NCBI GenBank assembly: GCA_043553855.1 | Contig: CP121336.1 | Coordinates: 2,604,001-2,668,000 of the forward strand | Reading direction: 5' to 3' | Length of the DNA: 64,000 nt | Source of the DNA: JAUIAS01 sp030425395 | GTDB lineage: Bacteria; Pseudomonadota; Alphaproteobacteria; Rhodobacterales; Rhodobacteraceae | In this document: one piece after another, positions 17,566 to 25,831 of the stretch | How the letters are laid out: every line of letters starts with the position of its first letter | Numbering within the stretch: the stretch's first letter is position 1 | Position numbers and translations under genes: made by a program | Notes under the pieces: model-generated | What the model was told of the DNA's origin: nothing | Seen by the model: the letters and a program-made list of their open reading frames with translations, nothing else | Database searches by the model: none

Positions 17566-18489
17566 ATGCGGCGACAACTCCCCCATGAAAACGACAAACG
17601 CTATCTGGTTTATGCGGGCACCGGCACCGATCTGATTTTCAATCATGGTCTCGATTTGCCCGGTTTTGCGTCCTTTCCTCTGTTGGAAAAGCCCAAGACC
17701 CGCTCGGTTCTGGCGGCGCAGATGCTGGGGCTGGTGCAACTTGGGGCCCGGATGGAAATGGGATGCATACTTGATGCGCCGACATGGATGGCCAACGCCG
17801 ATCGTGCGGCCCCGCTCGGGTATGATCCGAAGCGGCTGGAGGAGGTCAATCGCGATGCGGTGGCCCTGATGGAAGATGTGCGCCAGTCGGCAACGCGCGA
17901 CGATGTTCTTGTGTCGGCATGTGTGGGGCCGCGCCATGATCCTTATGCCGATATTGCCGAAATGACGGTTGAGGAGGCCCGCGCCTATCATGCCCGGCAG
18001 TTGAACGTGCTGAAGGATACCAGCGTTGATCTGGTCACCGCCTATACGTTCAACCGCATCAGCGAGGCCGCCGGATGCATCCTTGCGGCGCGGGATGCGG
18101 GGCTGCCTGTGATCATGTCACTGGTCGTGGAAACCGACGGGTGCCTGACGGACGGCACGCCGCTGACCGAGGCGATTGACCGGATAGATGCCCGGAGTTA
18201 GGGCGCGGCGCTTTTCTTTATGGTGAATTGCGCGCACCCCAGCCATTTTTCGGACGCGGTCCGGGCCCATCCGAGACTGCGCGGGGTGGTGGCCAATGCC
18301 TCGCGATGTTCCCATGAGGAACTGGACGAGGCGGAGGAGCTGGACGAGGGCGATCCGCAGGAGCTTGGCCATGAAATAGCCGCGGTCATGGCGGCCAATC
18401 CTGCAATCAAGGTGTTCGGCGGATGCTGCGGCACGGACATGCGGCACATGAAATCCATGGCCCAGCAGGTGTCCGGGGATAAACCGTAA
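17566..18489 (+). pseudogene. Homocysteine S-methyltransferase-family gene with an in-frame amber stop
   Basis: The frame from 17566 runs through TAG at 18199-18201 and continues unchanged to TAA at 18489, together about 307 codons, the normal size for the family. The upstream part has the N-terminal barrel (YLVYAGTGTDLIFNHG ... LVVETDGCLTDGTPL). The downstream part holds the zinc-binding cysteines: FFMVNCAHPSHF and VFGGCCGTDMRHM. Without the distal part the protein loses all its zinc ligands. The coding pattern on both sides of TAG is continuous, so one substitution explains the break. It sits between a BisC-like and a StcD-like gene in the same direction. Confidence 0.85.
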
Positions 18490-18701
18490 AGCCGCCAGAC
18501 CCGAACTTGGGTGACAAGTCGTCCGCGGGGCGCTTGGGACCGTCTGCACAATCTCGCATTCTACGGAGATGAAAGCCCCTTTCGATCGTTGAATTTCCGG
18601 GTTTTCAAAGCCGTGCTTGGGCGTCAGGATCATGGGCAAGGGGTCTGTTGTGGTGACTGGCCCCGAAACCCCGTTTCCTGCCATTCTCGCAAGGCCAGCC
18701 C

Positions 18702-20747
18702 ATGTCCACTGATCCCCTTCTCCAGCCCTTTCAGCTCAAGCATCTGACGCTGAAGAACCGCATCATGACGACCAGTCACGAACCGGCATATCCAGAAGAC
18801 GGGATGCCCAAGGATCGCTATCGGGCCTACCACGAGGAACGCGCCCGTGCCGGGGTCGCCTTGGCGATGACGGCCGGGTCGGCGGCGGTGTCAAAGGACA
18901 GCCCGCCGGTGTTCAACAACGTGCTGGCCTACAAGGATGAGGTGGTGCCGTGGATCACCCGGCTGACCGATGCCTGCCACGAACATGGCTGTGCGGTGAT
19001 GATCCAGTTGACCCATCTGGGCCGTCGCACCACGTGGAACAAGGGGGATTGGTTGCCGTCGGTTTCGTCATCGCGGCACCGCGAACCGGCGCATCGGGCC
19101 TTTCCCAAGCTGCTGGAGGATTGGGACATAGACCGGATCATTTCGGATTTCGCAGATGCTGCGGAACGGATGAAGGACGGCGGCATGGATGGGATCGAAC
19201 TCCAGGTCTATGGCCATCTTCTGGACCAGTTCTGGTCGCCGCTGACGAATGATCTGACCGGTCCTTACGGGGCGGATACGCTGGAAAACCGGATGCGCTT
19301 TCCTCTGGATGTGGTCACGGCCATTCGCAAACGTGTCGGCGACGCATTCATCGTGGGATTTCGCTATACCGCGGATGAGGCCCAGAAGGGGGGAATCACG
19401 CCCGAGGAAGGGATCGAGATTTCCAAGACGCTGGCGCAGACGGGGCAGATCGATTTCCTCAATATCATACGGGGCCGTATCCACACCGACCCGGCAATGA
19501 CCGATGTGATCCCGGTGCAGGGGATGCCGAGCGCACCGCATCTGGATTTTGCCGGGGCCGTCAGGCAGGCCACCGGTATGCCGACCTTCCACGCCGCGCG
19601 CATTCCCGATGTGGCGACCGCGCGCCACGCGGTGCAATCGGGACAGCTGGACATGGTCGGGATGACCCGCGCGCACATGGCCGACCCGCATATCGTCCGC
19701 AAGATCGAGGAAGGCCGCGAAGATGATATCCGGCCCTGCGTGGGCGCAACCTATTGCCTTGACCGGATTTATCAGGCGGGGGACGCGCTGTGTATCCACA
19801 ACGCCGCCACGGGCCGCGAACTGAGCATGCCGCATGTGATTACCGGCGCTGCGACATCGCGCAAGGTGGTGATCATCGGGGCGGGGCCCGCCGGGCTGGA
19901 GGCTGCCCGCGTCGCCGCCGAACGTGGCCATGAGGTGGTCGTCTTTGAGGCCCAGCCAGAACCGGGCGGCCAGATCAGGCTGACCGCGCAAAACCCGCGC
20001 CGCCGGGAAATGATCGGCATCATCGACTGGCGTATGGCGCAATGCGCGGCCCGCGATGTGACGTTCCGCTTCAACACATGGGCCGAGGCAGAGGACGTGC
20101 GCGCAGAGGCCCCCGACGTGGTGATCGTCGCCACCGGCGGGTTGCCCAATCTTGAACTGTTCGAGACCGGAGAAGACGCCGCGCATGTGATTTCGGCATG
20201 GGATATCATCGCGGGTGATGTGAAGCCCACGGGCGATGTCCTGATCTATGACGAAAGCGGCGACCACCCGGCGCTGCAGGCCGCCGAGGTCGCGGCAGCG
20301 GCCGGACTGAAGGTCGAGGTGATGACGCCCGATCGTAGCCTCGCGCCCGAGGTGATGGCGATGAACCTCGTGCCCTACATGCGCAGCCTTCAGGACAAGG
20401 ATGTGACGTTTACCGTTGCCCGCCGTCTTTTGGGGGTCACCCGCGATGGCAACCGTCTGACCGCGCGGATCGGGACGGATTACAGCGATCATGCGCTGGA
20501 AAAGTCCTATGATCAGATCGTGGTGAACTATGGCACCATGCCACTGGACAGCCTGTATTTCGACCTCAAACCATTCAGCAGCAATGCGGGCGAAGTTGAT
20601 CACGACGCCCTGATCGCCGGAGCTCCGCAAACCGTAACCCGGAACCCGGAGGGGGCCTTCCAGTTGTTCCGGATCGGCGATGCGGTGTCATCGCGCAACA
20701 CCCACGCCGCGATCTATGATGCATTGAGGCTGGTCAAGGATTTGTAA
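18702..20747 (+). CDS. FMN/FAD/4Fe-4S oxidoreductase of the trimethylamine-dehydrogenase type, StcD-like (probable N-methylproline demethylase)
   Basis: The 681-residue protein has an N-terminal old-yellow-enzyme TIM barrel (LLQPFQLKHLTLKNRIMTTS), an Fe-S region, and a C-terminal FAD/NAD-binding half (VVIIGAGPAGLEAARVAAE at about 389-407). The Fe-S region reads CVGATYC...CIHN with Cys346, Cys352 and Cys364; the fourth Cys of the usual CxxC pair is Ala349. This CVGATYCLDRIY variant is what I associate with StcD-type N-methylproline demethylases, which act in stachydrine degradation. An intrinsic terminator follows the stop. The neighbouring methyltransferase remnant supports a demethylation role. 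Confidence 0.85.
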   Translation: MSTDPLLQPFQLKHLTLKNRIMTTSHEPAYPEDGMPKDRYRAYHEERARAGVALAMTAGSAAVSKDSPPVFNNVLAYKDEVVPWITRLTDACHEHGCAVMIQLTHLGRRTTWNKGDWLPSVSSSRHREPAHRAFPKLLEDWDIDRIISDFADAAERMKDGGMDGIELQVYGHLLDQFWSPLTNDLTGPYGADTLENRMRFPLDVVTAIRKRVGDAFIVGFRYTADEAQKGGITPEEGIEISKTLAQTGQIDFLNIIRGRIHTDPAMTDVIPVQGMPSAPHLDFAGAVRQATGMPTFHAARIPDVATARHAVQSGQLDMVGMTRAHMADPHIVRKIEEGREDDIRPCVGATYCLDRIYQAGDALCIHNAATGRELSMPHVITGAATSRKVVIIGAGPAGLEAARVAAERGHEVVVFEAQPEPGGQIRLTAQNPRRREMIGIIDWRMAQCAARDVTFRFNTWAEAEDVRAEAPDVVIVATGGLPNLELFETGEDAAHVISAWDIIAGDVKPTGDVLIYDESGDHPALQAAEVAAAAGLKVEVMTPDRSLAPEVMAMNLVPYMRSLQDKDVTFTVARRLLGVTRDGNRLTARIGTDYSDHALEKSYDQIVVNYGTMPLDSLYFDLKPFSSNAGEVDHDALIAGAPQTVTRNPEGAFQLFRIGDAVSSRNTHAAIYDALRLVKDL

Positions 20748-20762
20748 TCGGGTCAACGCAGA

Positions 20763-20785
20763 AGGGGGCCGGCACGCCGGCCCTC
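20763..20785 (+). terminator. Rho-independent-like terminator after the StcD-like gene
   Basis: An 8-bp perfect stem GGGCCGGC/GCCGGCCC (20766-20773 with 20776-20783) with a 2-nt loop lies about 20 nt past the stop and is followed by TCTTCATTC. The stem is strong and the trailing T-run is interrupted. Confidence 0.65.
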
Positions 20786-20786
20786 T

Positions 20787-20936
20787 TCATTCGCCGGGCG
20801 CGGGATCGCCCGCGGCGCAGTCGAGATTCAGCACCGCACGGAGATTGACGGGCCGTTCAGGCGGCAACGACGCCACATAGGCATCCGATCCGCAGAGCGC
20901 AGCTTGTCTGACGTCAGATCGGGGAGCCGGAGTCAT
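20787..20936 (-). CDS. Small open frame of unknown function (49 aa)
   Basis: The frame begins ATG ACT CCG at 20936 and ends TGA at 20787-20789. The product, MTPAPRSDVRQAALCGSDAY and onward, has a protein-like hydrophobic/charged pattern and high-GC codon use. No ribosome-binding site is obvious. It may be the surviving 3' part of a larger degraded minus-strand gene. The stop lies immediately beside the terminator hairpin of the convergent gene. Confidence 0.3.
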   Translation of the reverse strand: MTPAPRSDVRQAALCGSDAYVASLPPERPVNLRAVLNLDCAAGDPAPGE

Positions 20937-21099
20937 CAACGTTGTATTTTCGACGTTAAGAGACTATATGACAGATACGAAAGTTGCGGTGCTCTGCGGC
21001 AAAGGCGCATGAGCCTGCCCGAGCGGACCACAACACGCCATCATGAAAATTCAGCTGTCACGTCCCATAGCAGGGATCTGATGTTTGGGAAGGTTGCCG

Positions 21100-21393
21100 A
21101 TGTCATCGCGCACGACCACGTCAGTTGTGTCATTTCTTCATCCGTTTGTTGTCGCGGGATACAGTGATGGACTGCCCGCAGGCGATTACACGGTGTTGGC
21201 GGACGATGGCGTCATGCTGAGGGCAGATCGGTGGACAGCGACGTTTCCATTGATCAACTGCCACGCAGGAAAGTCAGAGCGGCGCGCAGTAGATGACCTC
21301 AAGTCGGCTCTGGCGCAGGGTCAGGCCCCTGCAAACACGAACACAATCAAAAATAGTGCGGCGGCGCTTTCTCCGTCAGAGGAACGAAAATGA
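21100..21393 (+). CDS. Small conserved-type hypothetical protein (97 aa)
   Basis: The protein begins MSSRTTTSVVSFLHPFVVAG and continues YSDGLPAGDYTVLADDGVML. The HPF...G.....PAG.Y.V pattern is one I recognise from short hypothetical proteins of alphaproteobacteria; no function is known to me. The ATG at 21100 is preceded by GGGAAGG at 7 nt; an upstream TTG at 21085 is less likely. The stop overlaps the next gene by 4 nt (ATGA), so the two are co-translated. Confidence 0.65.
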   Translation: MSSRTTTSVVSFLHPFVVAGYSDGLPAGDYTVLADDGVMLRADRWTATFPLINCHAGKSERRAVDDLKSALAQGQAPANTNTIKNSAAALSPSEERK

Positions 21394-21743
21394 CATTTCC
21401 CGAATGGACGAAACCCGGTGTTTACGGTGCTTTGGTTGGCGCAATCGCTGTCTCTACTCTTGGGTTCAGCTGGGGCGGCTGGACAACTTCCAGCAGCGCG
21501 CAGGACATGGCGGATAGCTTTGCCGCAGAGCAGGTCACCCTGGCCATGGTTCCGGTCTGTCTCGGCCTTTCAAAGGCTGATGCCGAACGCGGCCAAATAC
21601 TGGCAACGCTTCGAGACTCTTCCGGTTTTCAGCGGCGCAATGCGATGATGGAAACAGGCTGGGCCACATTGCCGGGCACGGATGCCCCGAGCCGGGATCT
21701 GGCAGACGCTTGTCTTGCGGAGCTCGCCTTAGATGGATCGTGA
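21390..21743 (+). CDS. Small membrane-anchored conserved-type hypothetical protein (117 aa)
   Basis: A single N-terminal transmembrane helix (PGVYGALVGAIAVSTLGFSW, then GGW) is followed by a soluble tail with two Cys (VPVCLGLSKADAERGQ and LADACLAELAL) and the motif RRNAMMETGWATLPG. I recognise this as a recurring small alphaproteobacterial membrane protein without assigned function. It overlaps its upstream neighbour (ATGA) and its end overlaps the start of the repeat protein by 11 nt, so the three form one translational unit. Confidence 0.7.
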   Translation: MTFPEWTKPGVYGALVGAIAVSTLGFSWGGWTTSSSAQDMADSFAAEQVTLAMVPVCLGLSKADAERGQILATLRDSSGFQRRNAMMETGWATLPGTDAPSRDLADACLAELALDGS

Positions 21744-22572
21744 CCCACAACTCACAGAACCTCGCGGCCCACATGCAATCCCGGCCTGCGCCCCTGCGCA
21801 AACCCCAACGGTCATGGCCCTGTTTTTCGGTTCGATTTTGGCGATTCTTCTTTTTGTGTTGCCTGCCTTTGCCCAAACCGAAGGGCATTCAATACCTCAA
21901 AATGCCAGCGCCAATAGTTACGGCGATGGATGGGAATGCAACATCGGGTTTCGGCTGAACGAAAATACCTGTGTCGCGGTGGTTGTGCCGCAAAATGCAT
22001 ACAACACCAACCGGACCTACGGGTCCGGATGGGAATGTCTGCATGGGTTTCGCAAAACCGATGAAGCTGCATGTGTTGCAGTGGAGGTGCCCGACGGTGG
22101 ATTTTTGGACCCGTCAGGCGAACGGTGGCGGTGCTTGCGCGGCTACATCAAGGTCGATGACACATGTCAGGAGATCGTGCTGCCAGCGAATGCATATTTG
22201 GCAGATGCCTCTTATGGCTCCATGTGGACGTGTGAACGTGGGTTTGAAGAAACTGGAGACCAGTGCACTGCCATTGCCGTTCCGGCCAACGCCTTTCTGA
22301 ACGGATCAGCATACGGTCAGCCCTGGACCTGCGAGCGCGGCTTCTTTGAACGAGCGGGTCAGTGCGAAGCCGTCGCGGTTCCCGCAAATGCATATTTCTA
22401 CGACGCAAGCTATGGCTCGGGGTGGAAGTGTGATCGGGGATACACCGCCTCTGCCGAGACATGCGAATTCATAAACATTCCCGAAAATGCGCATCTGGAC
22501 AGGTCGGGCAACCGTTGGGAATGCAACAAGAATTTCCAAAAATCAAAGGGACAGTGCGTCCTGAACAACTAG
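21733..22572 (+). CDS. Secreted protein built of seven Cys/Trp-rich repeats
   Basis: The 279-residue frame contains a classical signal segment (MALFFGSILAILLFVLPAFA, cleavage before QTEG). Seven repeats of about 29-34 residues follow, each fitting P.NA.....YG.GW.C..GF.......C. Every unit has one Trp and two Cys, giving 14 Cys that could form one disulfide per unit. Repeats start near residues 57, 88, 122, 153, 186, 219 and 252. The ATG at 21733 has GGAG 9 nt upstream and overlaps the previous gene; an internal ATG at 21814 begins exactly at the signal peptide and is an alternative. The repeats resemble small extracellular Cys modules. No enzymatic domain is present. It probably acts in the periplasm or at the surface. 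Confidence 0.8.
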   Translation: MDRDPQLTEPRGPHAIPACAPAQTPTVMALFFGSILAILLFVLPAFAQTEGHSIPQNASANSYGDGWECNIGFRLNENTCVAVVVPQNAYNTNRTYGSGWECLHGFRKTDEAACVAVEVPDGGFLDPSGERWRCLRGYIKVDDTCQEIVLPANAYLADASYGSMWTCERGFEETGDQCTAIAVPANAFLNGSAYGQPWTCERGFFERAGQCEAVAVPANAYFYDASYGSGWKCDRGYTASAETCEFINIPENAHLDRSGNRWECNKNFQKSKGQCVLNN

Positions 22573-22657
22573 GCGCGAGCCACGGTGCCATCCCCATTCA
22601 AAATGCGCTTGCGAGGGAAATTCTGCCCTCTGTGCCAACCTATAAAAGAGACCGAAA

Positions 22658-23857
22658 ATGGAAACCCAATCCAAAACTGTCGATGGCATCCGCCGCCCTA
22701 TAAGGGGGCCGCAGGCGCCTCCCATGAAACAGATCAAACCGGCAGGTTTGGCGTCAGGCGGGCAGATCACGTCCTCACCGACGGCGGTGGTCTATTGCGA
22801 AGGGAATTTCGCGCAGATTGATGGCAAGACGGCAAATGGCCTTGTGCGCCATTCTCAAGCATATCGCATCGTTTCCGTCATCGACAGCACCTATAGCGGA
22901 CAAGACAGCGGATCCGTTCTGGATGACGTAAGCAATGGCATACCCATTTTTGGTCATCTGGACGCCGCAGTCGCCCATGAAGCCGGCATTCCCGATACGC
23001 TGATCTATGGGATGGCCCCGTCAACAGGGCGGCTTTCGATTGAGGACCGAGGCGTTGTTCTTCAGGCGATTGAGCTTGGCATGAACATCGTGAGCGGGCT
23101 GCATGAATATCTGAGCGATGACAGCGAAATAGCCAACGCTGCATTGATGGGGAATGTCACAATCCGCGACATTCGCAAGCCGAAACCCAGCAAGGACATG
23201 CGCCTGTTCGATGGCAGCATCGCTGGTGTAAAGGCGCTGCGTATCGCGGTTCTGGGGACGGACTGTGCGATTGGCAAGCGGACAACGGCGACCGTTTTGG
23301 CGCGCGCCCTGAATGCCAAGGGCATCAAGACAGTGCTTGTCGGCACGGGCCAGACCGGCCTGATGCAGGGGGCCAAATACGGCATCGCAATGGATGCCGT
23401 CCCGCCCCAGTTTTGCTGTGGCGAGCTTGAAGGCGCGATTGTTGCCGCGTCCGATGCCGAACAACCCGATGTCATTTTGATCGAAGGCCAAGGTGCGCTC
23501 AGCCATCCCGCGTTTTGCACATCGGCCTTTATCCTGCGTGGCAGCCAGCCGGATGCGGTCATCCTTCAGCATGCGCCCAAACGCGCGCATCGCTGCGACT
23601 TTCCCGATATGCCGATGCCTACGCCCACAAGTGAGATTGCCTTGATCGAAGCCTTTGCTGACACAAATGTCATCGGTGTCACCCTTAATCACGAGGGGAT
23701 GTCTTATGCCGAAATCACCGACACGATCGCCGCGCAATCACACAAACTCGGGTTGCCTGTCACCGATGCCTTGGCCCGCCCGGTATCACATTTACTTTCA
23801 ATGGTGGCCGCTGCGTATCCCGGCCTGATGCAAAGGTCCATTGTGGCCGCGATATGA
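22658..23857 (+). CDS. DUF1611-family P-loop enzyme (DgcN-like)
   Basis: This 399-residue protein matches the DUF1611 family. It has an N-terminal Rossmann-like domain (about 40-170) and a C-terminal P-loop domain whose phosphate loop GTDCAIGKRTT lies at residues 200-210. DVILIEGQGALSHPAF follows as a Walker B-like segment. A studied family member, DgcN, has been described as an N-acyltransferase in D-glutamate catabolism and is paired with the epimerase-type enzyme DgcA. Here the partner is instead an ornithine-racemase-like gene that overlaps the stop by 4 nt. The link to a D-amino acid is therefore plausible, but the substrate is not known. Confidence 0.8.
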   Translation: METQSKTVDGIRRPIRGPQAPPMKQIKPAGLASGGQITSSPTAVVYCEGNFAQIDGKTANGLVRHSQAYRIVSVIDSTYSGQDSGSVLDDVSNGIPIFGHLDAAVAHEAGIPDTLIYGMAPSTGRLSIEDRGVVLQAIELGMNIVSGLHEYLSDDSEIANAALMGNVTIRDIRKPKPSKDMRLFDGSIAGVKALRIAVLGTDCAIGKRTTATVLARALNAKGIKTVLVGTGQTGLMQGAKYGIAMDAVPPQFCCGELEGAIVAASDAEQPDVILIEGQGALSHPAFCTSAFILRGSQPDAVILQHAPKRAHRCDFPDMPMPTPTSEIALIEAFADTNVIGVTLNHEGMSYAEITDTIAAQSHKLGLPVTDALARPVSHLLSMVAAAYPGLMQRSIVAAI

Positions 23858-24975
23858 CCTGTCCGCGCATCGAAGTGGATCTGGGCAAAATCCGTCGCAA
23901 CACGCAAACCTTGGTTCGGCGGCTGGCTCGGCGTGGGATCGGCGTCACAGGCGTGACCAAGGCCGTCTGCGGGCATCCTGCGATTGCACAGGCGATGCTT
24001 GATGGTGGGGTTGTGGGGCTTGCTGAGGCACGTCTCAGCAATGTCAGAAAGCTACGCAAAGCAGGCATGACGTGCCCTGTCACTTTGATCCGGACGCCAA
24101 TGCTGAGCCAGGCCGCACAAGTCGTTCAGTCCTGCGAAGCGAGTTATAACACGGAGATTGTGGTCATTTCGGCACTGGCCGCCGCCGCGATCCGCAAAGG
24201 GTCGGTCCACGGTATCGTCCTGATGGTCGAAATGGGTGACCTGCGCGACGGGATATTACCCCAGAACCTGCAAGATTTCGCGCAGCGGGTCATGCAAATG
24301 TCTGGGGTCGCGTTGAAAGGGATTGGCACAAACTTTGCGTGCCTGAATGGGCTTGGCCCGACTGCGTTGCAGATGGCCGCTTTTTGCGCCCTCGCGAATG
24401 AGGTCGAGGGGATATGCGGCCCAATCCTCAAGATCGTGTCTGGTGGCAGTTCGGCCAACTTGCCTTGGGCGCTTGGTGACGGCGCGACGGGCCGTGTCAA
24501 CGACCTGCGTCTGGGTGAGGCGATCCTTCTGGGTGTTGAGCCGGTGTCCGGGGACCAGATCGGCGGGATGCACACAGACGCCTTTACGCTTGTTGCCGAA
24601 GTTATCGAAACGGATGCAGAACCCCCGTTTTCCCCTATCGCCCTGATCAATCCAACCAGAGAACGACTTCGCATTGTGACACACAAGGGTGCCTCGGCAC
24701 GCGTGATCCTCGCGATGGGGCATCAGGACACCGACATTCCGGGGCTTTCCCTGCCTGTAGGAAGCACATTGATCGGAGCGACCAGCGATCATCTTATCAT
24801 TGGAACGCCTCGAATCCTGCCGAAGGTGGGGTCCGAGATGAGGTTTCAGATGAATTACAGCGCGTTGATGCGCGCCATGGCCGCGCCCGACATCACAGTA
24901 AAACTCTTGGGTAATCCACCCGCAAGACCATCGCGGCGCACCCCGGACAAGGTCGAACATCTGGCGCTGGTTTGA
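23854..24975 (+). CDS. PLP-dependent amino-acid racemase, ornithine/lysine-racemase type
   Basis: This 373-residue fold-type III PLP enzyme has an alanine-racemase-like N-terminal barrel. The N-terminus PRIEVDLGKIRRNTQTLV and the lysine in GVTGVTKAVCGHP (Lys36, the probable Schiff-base lysine) match ornithine racemases. VEMGDLRDGI and KGIGTNFACLNG are further family motifs, and GGSSANLPWAL is a likely phosphate-binding segment. The ATG overlaps the DUF1611 stop (ATGA). The pair probably converts or recycles a D-amino acid, perhaps basic or dicarboxylic; this is inferred from family and coupling. Confidence 0.82.
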   Translation: MTCPRIEVDLGKIRRNTQTLVRRLARRGIGVTGVTKAVCGHPAIAQAMLDGGVVGLAEARLSNVRKLRKAGMTCPVTLIRTPMLSQAAQVVQSCEASYNTEIVVISALAAAAIRKGSVHGIVLMVEMGDLRDGILPQNLQDFAQRVMQMSGVALKGIGTNFACLNGLGPTALQMAAFCALANEVEGICGPILKIVSGGSSANLPWALGDGATGRVNDLRLGEAILLGVEPVSGDQIGGMHTDAFTLVAEVIETDAEPPFSPIALINPTRERLRIVTHKGASARVILAMGHQDTDIPGLSLPVGSTLIGATSDHLIIGTPRILPKVGSEMRFQMNYSALMRAMAAPDITVKLLGNPPARPSRRTPDKVEHLALV

Positions 24976-25024
24976 AAGACCTCGCTTGGTCCGGCCGTCC
25001 CCAAACAACAAAGGAAACTGAAAA

Positions 25025-25258
25025 TTGACGAAATTGACAAAAGACAATCTGTTCAAAGAGTATACCTCCAAACCGGAAACCGCGATGGACAAGACGACGC
25101 GTATCGTCAAGCAAATGGTCGAGGAAGAAGCGGAACAACGACAAGCCAAAGTGACCCGGCTTCGCAATACCCGCCTTGAAAGAGAAGCAAACACCCCCTC
25201 CGAAACCCCCGTGAAAACAGCGCGCAAGACGGGACCCTCTGGAACCGCTTCAAAGTGA
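25025..25258 (+). CDS. Small charged hypothetical protein (77 aa)
   Basis: The frame starts at TTG with AGGAA about 8 nt upstream; an ATG at 25085 is an alternative. The product is highly charged and helical (MDKTTRIVKQMVEEEAEQRQ, then KVTRLRNTRLEREA) with a disordered basic tail. It looks like the small helical proteins that recur in alphaproteobacterial genomes. It begins 49 nt after the racemase on the same strand and may share its transcript. No function is assigned. Confidence 0.55.
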   Translation: MTKLTKDNLFKEYTSKPETAMDKTTRIVKQMVEEEAEQRQAKVTRLRNTRLEREANTPSETPVKTARKTGPSGTASK

Positions 25259-25388
25259 TTGTAGAGCTTCGACGGCATTGCCTTGCGTTGAGTGATCGGC
25301 TGGGCAACAGTCACTTCAACCACACTGAAATCGGCCAGAGCTGTTCCCAGATATTCCAATCGCCGCTGCCGGTAACAAGGATCCATCC

Positions 25389-25670
25389 ATGACAAGCGCA
25401 GAGCGACCCTCAGAAAAAATCCACTATATCTGCCAGACCTATGTTGAAACGAAGGCTGGGCGCAACGGGCAGGCCGGACTGAAGATTGCCAAGCAATTTG
25501 AGTATTCCACAGCGTCGGAAGCACAGAACAGGGCCGAACGGGAGGCGCTGTCCGAAAATTGTTCGGGTGCCGACGCCTATATGGTCATTGAAGATCCAGC
25601 CAGTGGCGAAGTCGGCACCCCGAGCTTTCTTGTAAGGCTGGGAAATGTCCCCGAATTTGACGATTTCTAG
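25389..25670 (+). CDS. Small hypothetical protein (93 aa)
   Basis: The ATG at 25389 opens a compact alpha/beta-looking protein: KIHYICQTYVETKAGRNGQA, then IAKQFEYSTASEAQNRAERE and a VPEFDDF end. It has no signal peptide or membrane segment. I do not recognise a named family. It lies 130 nt after the previous small gene in the same direction. Confidence 0.6.
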   Translation: MTSAERPSEKIHYICQTYVETKAGRNGQAGLKIAKQFEYSTASEAQNRAEREALSENCSGADAYMVIEDPASGEVGTPSFLVRLGNVPEFDDF

Positions 25671-25831
25671 AAGCCTGAAAACTGTGAGCCTGACCAGCGC
25701 CAAGTTTTGCACCTGTGAAATCCTGCGGGAGGGCATCTGGAAAGAACCGCGCGCCGAGCACAGGCGGATTGCCAGATTGCGCCTTGTCCGACATGATCAC
25801 GTGACATTTCACGGCGACAGGGGGTTTGGGG

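Noticed and set aside
15214..17991. A 925-codon open frame on the minus strand across the BisC-like gene
   Set aside because: It is antisense to a gene with clear DMSO-reductase motifs; its product is His/Arg/Pro-rich without domains. Such long shadow frames are common in high-GC codon use.
18199..18201. Amber codon as a pyrrolysine site
   Set aside because: The enzyme family uses zinc cysteines, not pyrrolysine; the TAG falls in a variable linker, and no Pyl genes are visible in the window. A nonsense change is simpler.
21733..22572. EGF-like or sushi domains in the repeat protein
   Set aside because: Each unit has only two Cys, too few for EGF (six) or sushi (four).
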